This document shows, in pieces, positions 1 through 11,576 of a stretch of 64,000 nt of DNA. The DNA lies in the NCBI GenBank assembly GCA_024449915.1, contig JAMZAV010001294.1:1-64000 (forward strand), read 5' to 3'. The DNA is from Sweltsa coloradensis. Lineage: Eukaryota; Arthropoda; Insecta; Plecoptera; Chloroperlidae. How positions within the stretch are numbered: the first letter of the stretch is position 1; every line of letters begins with the position of its first letter. Below the pieces are notes generated by a model. It saw nothing but the letters and a program-made list of their open reading frames with translations. It was not told where the DNA came from and made no database searches. The translations under genes were made by a program, and so were the position numbers.

Positions 1-290
1 AGGGACCAAGTACCCCCTTTTGTCTTAATACACGTTATATCTTGGGGGGTATCCCATCCCTAGGGACCAAGTACCCCCTTTTGTCTTTATACACGTTATA
101 TCTTGGGGGGTATCCCATCCCTAGGGAAGAAGTACCCCCTTTTGTCTTTTAACCTGTTATATCAGGGGGGTATCCTAGCCCTGCGAGGGGTACTCCAGCC
201 CTAGGGCTGGGATACCGGGGGGGTATCCCATCCCTAGAGCGGGGGTACCGGGGGGTATCCCATCCCGGGGGTATCTGGTCCCTGCTACAC
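1..290. repeat. Tandem repeat, ~61-bp unit, cut by window edge
   Basis: Two nearly identical 61-bp units (1-61, 62-122) begin AGGGACCAAGTACCCCC. A third, diverged unit (123-182) follows, then shorter degenerate GGGGTATCCCATCCC pieces to about 290. The array starts before the window. No open frame of note lies here. Confidence 0.85.
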
Positions 291-299
291 CGGGCCAGG

Positions 300-482
300 G
301 TGCAATTCTTGCCCCTCTTGAGGTGTCTAACTAGAAATATTGGACTTTGGATAATTGAGAAGGGATGTCCGAGAGCTGTTTAAGAGGACTCAATTCCTTG
401 CATTGAATGAATGTTTGAGGAAAACCTATGAAAAACCTTCAGTTAGGATTGCCGGTCTAGAGTAGCGCGCTTAACGCTCGAG
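300..482. mobile_element. Dispersed tRNA-related repeat, copy 1
   Basis: This segment shares an ordered set of words with 6494-6735 and 59405-59625: GCCCCTCTT, then GAGGACTCAATYCCTTG, then AAAACCTTCAGTTAGGAT, then CGAGCCAACACTGT. In the 59.4-kb copy the last part reads, on the minus strand, like a tRNA T-arm (GGTTTAAATC). A SINE or tRNA-derived repeat is the likely identity; the ends are not defined. Confidence 0.55.
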
Positions 483-1295
483 CCAACACTGTATGTTGTG
501 AAAAGTCTCAACGACTTAAATAATAGACTTACTTAATAGTATAAATACAAAAATATGAACTTTAATATTCCTATTTCCTATTTTGAGATGTTCTTCTCTT
601 CAAGAATTTTCCTCAAACCAAAGATGAAATAAAAACAAGAAAACTCGCCGACAATCAATAATTGTCAAATAAAATAAAACCGGAACGAACTTGAGCGATA
701 ATATTATTATGATGAAATAAGTACACGACATAAATTAAAACAAGGGAAATGTTACTTTAATATTGTTAAAAGAGCAGAGCTAATAAGTATTGACTCATCT
801 AGATGAAATCCGTTATCTCCTTCCTTATCTAGATAAGTTTTTGTTATCTTTTTATATTATCTAGATAAGATAAAGTTTATCTCTTAAACCTTTTTACCTT
901 TTAGATAACATTTTTCGGATAAAATAATAAACAATAATATAGATAAAAATATAAGAAACTAAGCACCTTTTTAAATGAAAAATGTGCGTACTGGGTAATG
1001 TCAACTTGTCAAGTATGACAAATATTACGATGACAACAAAACTGTTGCTGGGAAAAAAATAATTTTAAAATAAACACGCTAATCTTAATAATTACTATAA
1101 TGTTGGATCCAAATAAATTTATCAAGACAATTATTTTTATCTCTTATCTTTTACCAAGATAATTTTTTAAACTTTATCTTTTATCTTATCAAGATGACTT
1201 CTTGAGAATTATCTTTATCTAGATAACAAATAAATTATCTAATTATAACACTGATGCTAATGTACAAAAGTACTATGCAAATAAAAATGAAGTGA
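483..1295. other. AT-rich spacer with TTATCTAGATAA words
   Basis: No gene is seen. Near 800-910 and 1130-1240 the motif ATCTAGATAA and its half TTATCT recur on both strands many times. It could be a decayed tandem repeat. Confidence 0.4.
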
Positions 1296-1556
1296 ATTAT
1301 CAATAATATAGACTCCAAGATATTTGCAAGCTTTAACGTCGTCAAAAGGGTTATTCCATTAATGAACCCAAGCGATCGGGTTTTTGATTGCTTTGCTGAT
1401 TACCCTACGGTTGAGCAGCGAGGAATCGTGATTGAGTTCCGCAATCCCTGCGAAGAAGCTGGGCCACAGTTAGACGGGCTGAGAAGTGCTTTTCACCAAT
1501 ATTGGTTATTGAGTAAAGGATGTAAATATTCGATTTTTATAACATATAGTGGATGA
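1296..1556 (+). pseudogene. Open frame of ~86 codons, candidate exon or gene remnant (faint caspase-like look)
   Basis: The frame is open from 1296 to a TGA at 1554-1556 and is richer in GC than its flanks. The middle reads YPTVEQRGIVIEF, then EEAGPQLDGLRSAF. That order (RG, hydrophobic strand, a few residues, DxxxLRSAF) faintly recalls the start of a caspase p20 domain, but the catalytic His and Cys regions are not present. The ATG at 1362 is not proven to be a start. No good splice acceptor precedes it and no clear donor follows. It may be an isolated exon, a retrocopy fragment or chance. Confidence 0.25.
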
Positions 1557-1830
1557 GAATGGATTTTGGGATTCCTGCAACCTACAAAGAACCAAGCAAT
1601 GTATTTTATGGGAAATTACAATAGAGATATTTAGATAATGAACAGTTATAAAATAAAATAAAACACCCTCTGTTTAAACTGGCATTGTTACACATGTGCT
1701 TATACTTGGTCATAAAGGTTAAACATTAACATAAATAGTTTTAATAAGCAAGGATTGAATAACTCAAAATTATACACAACAGTAATTAATTATATTACAA
1801 AGGTAAAACAATTTTAGAGTAGGTCAGGTT

Positions 1831-1980
1831 TAAGATCATGATGTTTTAAGGACTATACACTTCTCAAAAATGTTTCAACTGTCATTAAAAACCTGATGAA
1901 GGAGGTTGATTAACCTTTGAAATATCGTAATCTTTGTTTTATTTTGAGCAGTGTATAGTCCTAAAAACATCATGATCTTA
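1831..1980. repeat. 150-bp hairpin element with 30-bp inverted ends
   Basis: Positions 1831-1860 and 1951-1980 are inverted copies with one mismatch in 30 (ends TAAGATCATGATG / CATCATGATCTTA). The 90-bp loop holds a hammerhead-like core at 1893-1922. AT-rich TAATTAATTA words lie on both sides. It is a MITE-like or fossil terminal structure and contains no gene. Confidence 0.75.
1893..1922 (+). ncRNA. Hammerhead-ribozyme-like core (CTGATGA ... GAAA)
   Basis: CTGATGA at 1893-1899 is followed by a stem (1901-1907 with 1912-1918, loop GATT) and then GAAA at 1919-1922. This matches the catalytic core order CUGAUGA, stem II, GAAA of hammerhead ribozymes, which are known in Penelope-like elements and other retroelements. 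I could not pair a convincing stem I or III, so this is probably a decayed or partial motif. Confidence 0.35.
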
Positions 1981-2388
1981 GTAATTAATTAGTTAATTAC
2001 GACGAAATGTCTAGTGGCTTTTGGCTGGGCTGTACCAGCCTCTGGCAGCTTTGGTCGGTAGTTGAGCGCATTGTAGAATCGAACTATCTCTCTCTCCATC
2101 TCTCTCTTTATCTGGCTGGTGGTTCAGGCTTGACGCGTGATGATGTTGCGTGACAGATCGCACAGCCGTGATGTGAACGGCTCAGGTTTATTACACAGGA
2201 AAGTTACACTGTATGATTACTGTATGAAACACTTTTACCAATAAAACACGGTCACTACAGACAACTGTCACGACCAAGGCCCGAGCACTCCATAGCGGTC
2301 GTTCACAGAAACTTATTGCTACTTGACGTTCGACATTTTAGGGGCATTTACATTGTGTTTCCCTATGTAGTCTGGCGTGGGTGTGAAT
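1981..2388. other. Spacer, no gene seen
   Basis: Mixed sequence with a short CTCTCTCTCCATCTCTCTC run near 2090. Nothing else could be supported. Confidence 0.4.
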
Positions 2389-4361
2389 CAATTGTGCACT
2401 TTTATGTAGAGGTCCAAATTTTTTATGCGTGTACTTCACCCCCAAATAGTCATTTTTAGACCGGGACCCCATTCGTCTCGCCATTAATTTAGCTATGGCG
2501 GCCATCTTTAAAGATGGCGCCAAAGTGTAATAAGACTACCACATTTCGTAAGAATCTTGGCATGTGGCATCAATTTTTCCATTAAATTGACCATGGAAAA
2601 CTCAAATACGGCATCAGAATTAGAATTTTGTGAATTTCGAGGCCTTAAATTGCAAATTTTACACATTTTTAGGCAATTTTGTTACTAAATTTCACTGGTT
2701 TCTACGACAGCCGAGTTGACTGTAATAACATGTATAGAAATCAAATTTTTTGTATGCGTGTACTAGACACCCCAATAGTCAGTTTGAGACAGGGAAAAGA
2801 TGGCTCCAAAGTGTAATAAGACTACCACATTTCGGAGGAATCTTGGCATGTGGCACCACTTTATCCATTAAATTGACCACGGAGAACTCAAATATGGCAT
2901 CAGAATTAGTATTTTGTAAATTTCGAGGCAGTTAATTGCAAATTTTACACATTTTAAGGCAATTTTGTTACGAAATTTCACTGGTTTCTACGACAGCCGA
3001 GTTGACTGTAATAACGTGTATAGAGACCATATATTTTTTATGCGTGTACTAGACACCCCAATAGTCAGTTTTAGACCGGGAGCCTATTCGACTCTCAATT
3101 CATTTACTTATGGCGTCCATCTTTAAAGATGGCGTCTATAGTGTAATAAGACTACCACATTTTGACAGAATTTTTGCATGTGGCACCACTTTTACCCATA
3201 AAATCGACCATGGAGAACTAAAATATGACAGTAGAGTTAGAATTCCGTGGATTTTCAGGCTTCAATTTTCAAATTTTTTCACATTTTAAGGCAATTTTGT
3301 TACAAAATATCACTGTTTCATCTTTAAAGATGACCGCCATTGGTAAATGGATTGAGAGACGAATGAACTCCAAGTCTAAAAATGAAAAATGACTATTTGG
3401 GTGTCTAGTACAAGCATAAAAATATTTTGACCTCTATACACGTTGTAACAGTCAAATCGGCTATCGTAGGAACTTGTGATACTTTGTAACAAAATTGCCA
3501 TAAAATGTTTAAAATTTGAAATTTACGGCCTCAAAATCCACGAAATGTTAATTATACTGCCATATTTGAGTTCCCGATGGTCGATTTATTACTAAAAATG
3601 GTGCCACATGCCAAGATTCCGTCAAAATGTGGTAATCTAATTACACTAGACGCATTTAAAGATGGCTGCCCCCATAGGTAAATGGATTGAGGGACGAATG
3701 GACTCCCGGTCTCAAATTGACTATTGGGGTGTCTATTACACGCATAAAAAATTATATCTCTGCATGTTATTACAGTCAATTCGGCCATTGTATGATCTAT
3801 TAATATTTTGTAACAGATAGCCCTAAAATGAGTAAAATTTGCAATTTACACACTCGAAATCCAAGTTTCACTAATTCTACTGCCATATTTGAGTTCGACG
3901 CCATCTTTAAAGATGGCTGCCATAGGTAAATGGATTGTGAGTCGAATGGGCTCCCGGTTTCAAACTGACTATTGGGGTGTCTTGTACACTCATACAAAAA
4001 ATTTGATCTCTAAACATGTTATTACAGTCAACTCGGCTGTCGTAGAAACCAGTGAAATTTAGTAACAAGATTGACTTAAAATGTGTAAAATTTGCAATTT
4101 AAGGCCTCGAAATTCACAAAATTCTAATTATGATGCCATATTTGAGTTTCCCATGGTCGATTTAATGGAAAAAGTGATGCCACATGCCAAGATTCCTCCG
4201 AAATGTGGTATAGTCTTCTTACACTTTAGCGCCATCTTTAAAGATGGCCGCCATAGCTAAATTAATGGCGAGACGAATGGGGTCCCGGTCTAAAAATGAC
4301 TATTTGGGGGTGAAGTACACGCATAAAAAATTTTGGACCTCCATATAAAAGTGCACAATTG
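2389..4361. mobile_element. ~2-kb foldback element with tandemly repeated arms
   Basis: The outer ends are inverted: CAATTGTGCACTTTTAT at 2389 and its complement ending at 4361. Each arm carries repeated ~250-330-bp blocks: forward on the left (landmark GACTGTAATAAC near 2720 and 3008) and reversed on the right (near 3440, 3765 and 4020). Most blocks contain CATCTTTAAAGATG, itself a palindrome. The centre is about 3375. Short open frames inside are by-products of the repeats. It fits a non-autonomous foldback DNA transposon; no clear target duplication was found. Confidence 0.75.
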
Positions 4362-4439
4362 GGACTAATGGTGTAACATGGAAGTCGGACTAATGTCTGT
4401 CAAATCAGCCGTGCGCCCGAGCAACAATGCTCTTGTAGG

Positions 4440-4640
4440 CTTAGGTGACCAGACGAACCGGTTTGACCGGTACAGTACAATTTTCAGAACACTTGTACCG
4501 GTGTCTAGAGAGAATCATTAAAATGACCATTTTTACCGGTTTGCAATTTTGGATGATAAGTGTCTCGGTATTCTGTCAACTGTACCGTGTGGAAGGATAA
4601 TGTTTTACTTGAATAAATACACTCCTCTGATAAAACTAAC
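4440..4640. repeat. Dispersed repeat G, copy 1
   Basis: Landmarks ACCGGTTT, ACCGGTGTC, ATTCATTAAAATGAC-like, TTTGCAATTTTGG and GGAAGGATAATG-TTTACTT occur in the same order and spacing as at 55885-56075. ACCGGT words recur. No coding capacity is seen. Confidence 0.6.
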
Positions 4641-5179
4641 AGAAAAACATTTAAATAGTTCTTCCACTTCCAAGAAGATAATTCATTTTCTCTAAGGGGT
4701 GTGAGAGTATTATTCAATGATTTTGGTGGAGGTGCCGGGTCGCGCGCGCGTGTGAGAACGTAAAAGTCGTTATCTTTTCTAGGCGCTACCTTACCAACCC
4801 AGAATATCCATAATACAAACCTCAGTTTTTTGATACAAATTTGTGTTCTTTTTGGAAGTTCTAAACTTGTTTTGGCATAAATAATAAAAATATGTCACTT
4901 TAATGTTTGTATCAACATTTTCATGTAATACTACTTTTTCTACTTACTACTGAATTATTATAAATGTCATAGGCTAACCCTAATAACATTTGTGCTTGAT
5001 CATTGAGAGATCACATTTTTTAAACCAATGAGGTGTTACTCTTTCACTTTTGGAGCCAACATAGACACATCAATAAATTAATACTGAACATAACTGTAAA
5101 ATAGTCAAAGAGTAGTAGTAAAAAAAAGACAAAGTACTCAGACTCGAATTTAACTTGGTACTCGTAATTGTATTTGGAC
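4641..5179. other. Spacer, no gene seen
   Basis: AT-rich; a short GCGCGCGCGTGTG run lies at about 4741-4754. Nothing else is supported. Confidence 0.4.
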
Positions 5180-5602
5180 CATTGATATTAAACCCCTATA
5201 GTAGGCTAGATTAGCAGTCTCCTATACCTCCGCACAGGCGCGAGCGTAGCAAATTGAAGACTCAACCGGCCCATTTCAAGATGGCGATTTGGTGTTTTAA
5301 TTTATGCTTTTTTAATGCAATAAAGTATTTTACTGGATTGTTTGATATGGTTTTAGCTTGTGCAGCATGGTATTAAACAAAAGAAACAATACGAAGTGAT
5401 TGCATAAGGGAATTTAGTAATCATTTGGTGTTAAAGGCTAGTATGCTTACCTGTCAACCTGGCGGCAATCTTGAGAACTATTTGGCCACAAATCGCTCCC
5501 ATTTGATTAACATGTAAACTGTCATTTTAAGATGGCTTCTAATTGTACCGGAAGTGGACCACCGACTGCTGGTCTAGCCAATTATATAGGATGTCTATGA
5601 TT
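5180..5602 (+). repeat. ~420-bp dispersed repeat, copy 1 (inverted mate at 47.7 kb)
   Basis: The whole stretch is matched in reverse complement at 47691-48116, from ATTGATATTAAAC through CCTCCGCACAGGCGCGAGCG to GCCAATTATA. It holds several AAGATGGC words and no open frame. It may be a non-autonomous transposon or a small segmental repeat; no clear terminal repeat was found. Confidence 0.65.
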
Positions 5603-6493
5603 TGGACTCAACTCGAATTACAAAAATCAGGACTTGCACCCCCCTTATTTTTTCAGTCATTATTTGCATTGAGTTTGTTTATAGACAGTTAAAAATCAAA
5701 ATGTATTAATCATGCACTAAATTTCGTTTTTGATTAATGCATACCTACACTAATTATTTTGTTGTAAATACAACATTTATTAAAAGTTAAACCATGCATA
5801 CTATACAAATTCAACGCATTTTCAATTATCTTTATTATTATTGATTAGGACTTCCTAGTATGATGCTCTCATCAATACATTACACGCATTATTTTCTGCC
5901 GAGTGCTTGTATTTTATTTTGTACCGAACTATAATTTTTAAACCAATGGATAAGATTTTAAGACTAAAAAAATGTACACATCATATTATCATTAAACTGT
6001 TTTCTGAGCATTTGGAGCAAATCTATCTGGAAAAACAATCGACTTCAGCGGGATCCGAGAGTACAATGTACCTATACTTACACTTTAGTTGTCCCGGTTT
6101 GTAACTTTCAAAATATGGTCACCTTCGTGTAGGCCCTACTCAATTTGGATATTTACAGCTATAAGTGGTCCAGACCTTTTTGTACCATTACAATATTGTA
6201 TAAGCTTAATTTTTAGTCAAACATATGTGTATTATTGTGTTAGAATAGCTTAATATAAAACTCGTATTTTAAAGCACTTTCTGGAGTTATACTCGGTAAA
6301 CACAGCTGTAAAACGATAATTTAGTCCTATTTAAATACTATGTGTGAAGATAAACTCACAATATGACCTAAAAAAGTTTGAATAGGCCAAACAAAAGGCA
6401 ACTTTTAACAAGGTCAAGAACCATTTCTGAGGAATATCACGTATACCATAATTTTTTATAAATCTTAATCATGGGAATTATATCGGTTGTAAG
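5603..6493. other. Spacer, no gene seen
   Basis: AT-rich unique-looking sequence without a credible open frame or repeat. Confidence 0.4.
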
Positions 6494-6735
6494 ATGCAAT
6501 ATGCCCCTCTTCAGGTGAACAAGTATGTTACGGATTGCACAGTTGTAAAGGAATGTCCAAAGGCTGTTTTAAGAGGACTCAATCCCTTGAATTCTTATTA
6601 TCGCCTGGAGGAAAACTTAGGAAAAAACCTTCAGTCAGGATTGTCGCTCTCGATGGGATTTGAACCTATACATCCTGAACTAGAGTCAAGCGCTAAGCGC
6701 TCGAGCCAACACTGTCGGTGTATTCCATGGAGGTT
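6494..6735. mobile_element. Dispersed tRNA-related repeat, copy 2
   Basis: Shares GAGGACTCAATCCCTTGAAT, AAAACCTTCAGTCAGGAT and CGCTCGAGCCAACACTGT with copies at 300-482 and 59405-59625. An apparent 83-codon frame spans it but is interrupted in the other copies, so I do not call it coding. Confidence 0.55.
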
Positions 6736-7274
6736 GTATTATTGATTGCATTGCAAGCTTTCAGTTTCCGTTCATTTTGAGTCTTGCCGGTCTTTGTGAC
6801 GAATCTGAGACGGGCGGAAAGCAGGTCCGCTCAGACATTTCAATTTTTTTTTTTTTGAAAACAAGAAACGTAAAGAAAAGTAAGGTAATTAAATTAATGC
6901 AAATTTTATTAATACATACATGGGGAATGGCAAAACCGTAATTTTCAATGATGAGAATCCAATCAACGTTCAATGTTTAATACATTATAAAATTATTATT
7001 AATCGAAAAATTGTTTTAGTTTTCCAATTAATACTAAGGTTACACGTTATTACCCTGTGCAAATGTTCCGTTGACGCCTTTGCGTAATAAATTTGTGCGG
7101 AAGCCCCATCAAAAGCTCGGATATTGTGAATTAATTGCAACGTAACTCTAAACCCCCCCCCCCCCCAGCCCCCTCCCCGTCAGCATCCTTGGGAGAGTGG
7201 CGTATCCAAGAATTCATAATGGGGGGGGGGGATGGAGGTTAACAAATTAATTCATAGATGTACCAAAGGTTTTA
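6736..7274. other. Spacer with homopolymer C and G runs
   Basis: A poly-C run lies near 7153-7166 and a poly-G run near 7221-7230. No gene is seen. Confidence 0.4.
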
Positions 7275-7540
7275 AGTGTGGGATGATAATGTGTGTTATA
7301 AAGCATTACCTTGACCAACTTTTTATCTACTAAATCCTGTTTTTAATCCTAAAGTTTTCTCTTTCAAGGTCATATTGATGAAAATCTGTGTGCTTAAAGC
7401 ATCAGCAACTTTTTACCTATTAAAATTCTGTTTTTTATGTAGAAGTTTTCTCTTTCAAGGTAATTTTTTTTTAAATTCTGTGCGTTTTAAAGCATCACAA
7501 TAACCAACTTTATATACTGATCAAATTCTCTTTTGGTCAG
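7275..7540. repeat. Short tandem repeat, ~105-bp period, about 2.5 copies
   Basis: The order AAAGCATYA, CAACTTTTTAYCTA, AAATCCTG-T, GTTTTCTCTTTCAAGG repeats at about 7300, 7398 and 7490 with drift. Confidence 0.55.
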
Positions 7541-7619
7541 ATGGTTATTTGCCTTTAGTATTGGGGGGAGGGGGGGTTGTCCTCCCTCCCCCTCCTTGGA
7601 AACGCCACTGCCTTGTGAA

Positions 7620-8340
7620 ACGACATAACAACATAACCACATAACCACATAACCACATAACGACATAACCACATAACCACATAACCACATAACCACATAA
7701 CCACATAACCACATAACCACATAACCACATAACCACATAACCACATAACCACATAACCACATAACCACATAACCACATAACCACATAACCACATAACCAC
7801 ATAACACATACCACATAACGACATAACGCATAACAACATAACCACATAACACATAACACATAACACATAACACATAACGGCTAACACATAACACATAACG
7901 ACATAACACATAACGACATAACACAAACGACTAACGACATACCATACACATACGGCATAAATACATACTACATACAATACGACATAAGACTAACCATACA
8001 CTACACTAACATAACCATAACACATAGCATACGACATAACGACATAACACTAACGCTCCATACACATAACCATAACCACATAACACTAACGACATACACT
8101 ACGCATACAAACAAATAACATACACTCGATAGATGCATACACTAACCATACCATAACATACCTCGTACCTACACATACATACAACGACTGTACGATAACA
8201 ACACATACTACTCAACTACCACCATAACCCTCGCATCCTCATACCTCTAACCATAACACATAACCGCATACACATACATACGACATAACATAATAAACAT
8301 ACACTCCTCCAATGGTGTACGACATAGGTCAACAGCAAAG
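7620..8340. repeat. ACATAACC minisatellite, decaying to the right
   Basis: A near-perfect 8-bp repeat (ACATAACC) runs to about 7805, then breaks into ACATAACG, ACATAACAC and increasingly irregular forms to about 8340. All frames through it are open on the minus strand only because of the repeat; none is a gene. Confidence 0.9.
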
Positions 8341-9325
8341 CAACCGCTACCTACGTATGGCATAAAATACCACAAAACTAAGGCAACACGCCGGGGCTAC
8401 AAACCATCCCAACTATACGACTACCATTCACACACCTACAATTTATTTTACTTCTGTCACTTTTACTACTCCATACTTACGCCGCACTCTCTGCAACGAA
8501 GCACTCCTCCTTGCCCCACCCATAACCCACGTCCTAGTCTAACCCATCCTATCACATCTCTTCCCCATTAACCCCTGCGTCTTCCTTACGTTCCTCCCTT
8601 TGGAGGGAAGAATACATGTTGGTAATCTACAATTATGGAAAAAGAAAATTTGGAAGATTCCAATACACTTGAAATGGGCACTGATAACTCTAATGTTGAG
8701 TGCCCTAAAACAACATTAACTAACTAACTAACTTGTCAAGTCAGTTTTTTGTTGCCAAGTTTGTCACCGGCTAAGATAAAATTAGTGAACACCACACAGA
8801 ACCAACGATCGGTGTTCCTATTAAACGCAATAGAACCACACACTAGCTTATGGTACAAAGATCTAACTATTTACCGTTACGTTTCAACAAATATAATCTA
8901 GTTGGAAGATATATATATTAAATAATAAAAACATTAGAAAATAGAAAAACGTCACGATTTTGGTCGAAATCGTCATAAGATTTTTCACGACAACGATTCA
9001 AGCAAGGACACGCTTGAAGCAAGGGATAAGATCATTAATGGGTCGTAACACTAACATTAGAACCTTTATCAATAAACATCTGGCAAAGGATGACGAACTA
9101 TCAATTAACGATTGCGGTCAATTTTGGACGTTTTAATAAAAAATCCAAAATCCTAAAAAAGGTGTTTTATTTTTATTTTTATTTTTATTTAAAAACCTTT
9201 TTTTAATGTGAAAGTAAGGCCCTAAATGCCCGCTCTCGTGATAACTAACCAATATTTTGTGGTGTCAGTCAGCTTAGCAAACATTAATTTGCATAAAACG
9301 TAACATGTCTTATTATGTCCTTTAT
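8341..9325. other. Spacer; C/A-rich left part, no gene seen
   Basis: To about 8590 the plus strand is unusually C-rich and G-poor. It may continue the decayed minisatellite. The rest is AT-rich with a (TTTTTA)n patch near 9160-9190 and the short palindrome ACGATTTTGGTCGAAATCGT near 8955. No gene is supported. Confidence 0.4.
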
Positions 9326-9335
9326 TTGATGAGCG

Positions 9336-10148
9336 AAGCGATGATTACGATGGTTACGAGTAAACAGGTTAAAAATAAATGTTTCAAAATCGAAAGCAAT
9401 GGTTTTGTGTTTGAATAAAATAAAACAAAAAATAAAAGAAGAACTTAAGAAGATTCAGATTATTATTGATTATGAAATGGTGGACATCGTTGACCAGTTG
9501 AAATATTTAGGGATTATTGTTGACGAAAATTTAAATTTCAAATCCCATGGAAATCAGATTATTAAAAGATTTGCAAGAAAGGTTGGTTTATTCCGTCGAA
9601 TACATGGCAACTTGCCACTTAGTTCAAAAATTCTAATATATCAAGCTATAGTTGCTCCTCTTATAGATTTTTGTAGTTCTGTACTTTTTATGCTTAATAA
9701 AAATGAAATCGATGTAATACAGAAAATACAAAACAAAGCAATGAGGAGAATATTGAGAGTTAGCAGAGACACGTCGATAGCCAAGATGTGTGAATCATTA
9801 CATTGGTTGACGATAAAACAAAGAATTTTGCTTAATACCCTATGTTTTCTTCATAGAATTTTTTGTGGCAATGCACCTGAGTACTTGTGTAGGAAATTAA
9901 TAATTAATTCAAAAATTCAAAATTATAATTTAAGAAACAACAAGCTTATTTTTGTGAAAAGGTCAAATAGTGCATTTGGACAAAATTCAATTTATATTAG
10001 AGGTGTTCGAATTTTCAATAGATTGCCACAAGAAATTAAAAGTATCGGTGACTACACAAAATTTAGAAAGGAATGTTGTAACATAATAAAAAGCAAAATG
10101 TTAAGTGTAAACCAAAATGAAGTATTGTCCTTTTGGGACATTATGTAA
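9336..10148 (+). pseudogene. 5'-truncated LINE ORF2, reverse transcriptase C-terminal part
   Basis: The open frame begins just inside the truncation (about 9336) and ends at 10148. It starts with RLKINVSKSKAMVL, the conserved piece that follows the RT catalytic motifs in jockey/CR1-type LINEs. Next comes DQLKYLGIIVDENLNF. The C-terminal domain follows (YQAIVAPLIDFCSSV, then IQKIQNKAMRRILR, then LHWLTIKQRILLNTLCFLHR). The palm with the catalytic aspartates and the endonuclease are missing, so it cannot move by itself. The frame is intact over 270 codons, so the insertion is fairly young. The clade is not resolved. Confidence 0.85.
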
Positions 10149-10500
10149 AAATAAGAGGATAGGTACAAAACATACATTTTTGTAAGCTTAGACCAACATA
10201 GCGTTAATTTTATTAGAGATGGGAGTACTTGTTTAAACATGTGTATTGATTTTGGTACAATGATTATAAGCTGAGTGTTTATTTTTTAAAGTGATGCTTG
10301 TGACTGAAAATGTATTTGAAATGTCGTGACTTAAGTGTGTGTTGTATATATTATTAATTGTGGCTGTTAGATTAATGTGTTGTCAACTTGTATCATTTGT
10401 ATGTATTTTGAATATACCATGTATATACCATGATGTACCATGTATTGAAAATGAAAATAGCAAATTGTGCTAATGAATAAATAACACTACTACTACTACT
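9343..10500 (+). mobile_element. Truncated LINE copy with 3' (ACT)n tail
   Basis: Contains the RT remnant, a ~340-bp 3' UTR and a terminal simple repeat (ACT)6 at about 10485-10502, after GAATAAATAA. Truncation at the 5' end plus a simple-repeat tail is the usual LINE insertion form. It is nested inside A1. Confidence 0.8.
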
Positions 10501-11048
10501 ACTTGAATTTCACCGACCCCCCAAAAAATTTAGCTCGGGTGATTTTTTTTTCTCTGTCTGTTTGTTTGCTCTCTACCGGGCAAACGGCATATGCGATCTT
10601 GATGAAAATTTGAGGGGACCTTCGAAATCTCTGAACTTAGACTTGCTACGTTTTTGGGTACAATCGAAGAAATATTTCTCATGAATATCGTTCTTTTACG
10701 ATTTTTATCGATTTTTAGTGCGATATTTTCGTTACATTTGGGCCAATTCTGACCAAACGGGTGGGGCTACATCGTTTATATTTCACATGGACATTAAGGT
10801 AATGGTGATGTATTGCTTTCTGAAAGAAAACGTTGAAAAAATTAGCCAGAATTCATAGAATAAAGGTTTTAATATGAGTTTTTTGAGGTTTATAATAACA
10901 ATTAACAAGTAACAATAGAAACTACTAGACAACAATCACCTACAATGCATTAAAAAAACACTTGCAAAGAAAAAGTGAACCTACGCAAACTAAAAACTTA
11001 CAAAAAAGCTCATCCATCAACGCGGCGGGACTTCAGCGTTTTCCTAGT

Positions 11049-11576
11049 CTATACACATGAGAGTATTTTTTGCAAATTCATTTAGGCCTAAGAGTATTAT
11101 TTTCAAAAAGGTGACTACATGTGATTAAGTTTAAACCTATATTATTTTGCAGGCAGTAAATGCATTTAACAAGAGACATCGTCGCAAAATTACTACATTT
11201 TGCTGTCGTGAGCAGTACTTCCGAAGCAAATGTCGCGATTTGGCGCGATTTTTTAAATTTTATTTATTTATATGATTTTTAATTTTTCTTTGGCTGGGGT
11301 GAGGCTCCTCAGCCAATGCGGCAGCGCCCAGTCCCGTTTTTTTTCCGATCTTATGGTGTGGTTCGAGTATTTTAACAAGTTTTAGGCATGTTTTTCAAAA
11401 CATATTTTGTTAGTGGTGTCCGGTGATAGTAATTGTTGTGATTCTAAAAATGTATTATGTTCTGTTACATGACATTGGAATTCTGTAACTTCCGGGATAG
11501 GAGTGAGAGGGCCCTTGTGCGGGAAGGCGGAGAGTGATAATATCCATACGTCCCTCTGGGCTCTAGTTTAGGAAAT
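11049..11576. other. Spacer, no gene seen
   Basis: AT-rich. A short palindrome-like TTAAATTTTATTTATTTATA patch is present. Nothing is supported. Confidence 0.35.

Larger units (their letters stand above)
9326..11048 (+). mobile_element. Family A element A1, split by a LINE
   Basis: The first ~17 bases (TTGATGAGCGAAGCGA, 9326-9341) match the family A start. The body resumes at about 10502 with AATTTCACCGACC and runs to the hairpin and CTAG at 11045-11048. The LINE at about 9343-10500 therefore landed near the left end of an older A element. Without it the element is about 560 bp, close to other family A copies. Confidence 0.7.

Noticed and set aside
1..290. Possible CRISPR-like array
   Set aside because: Units are contiguous with no unique spacers; the genome is eukaryotic.
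7487..7977. Three long minus-strand frames rich in Cys-Gly-Tyr-Val
   Set aside because: Pure products of the ACATAACC minisatellite.
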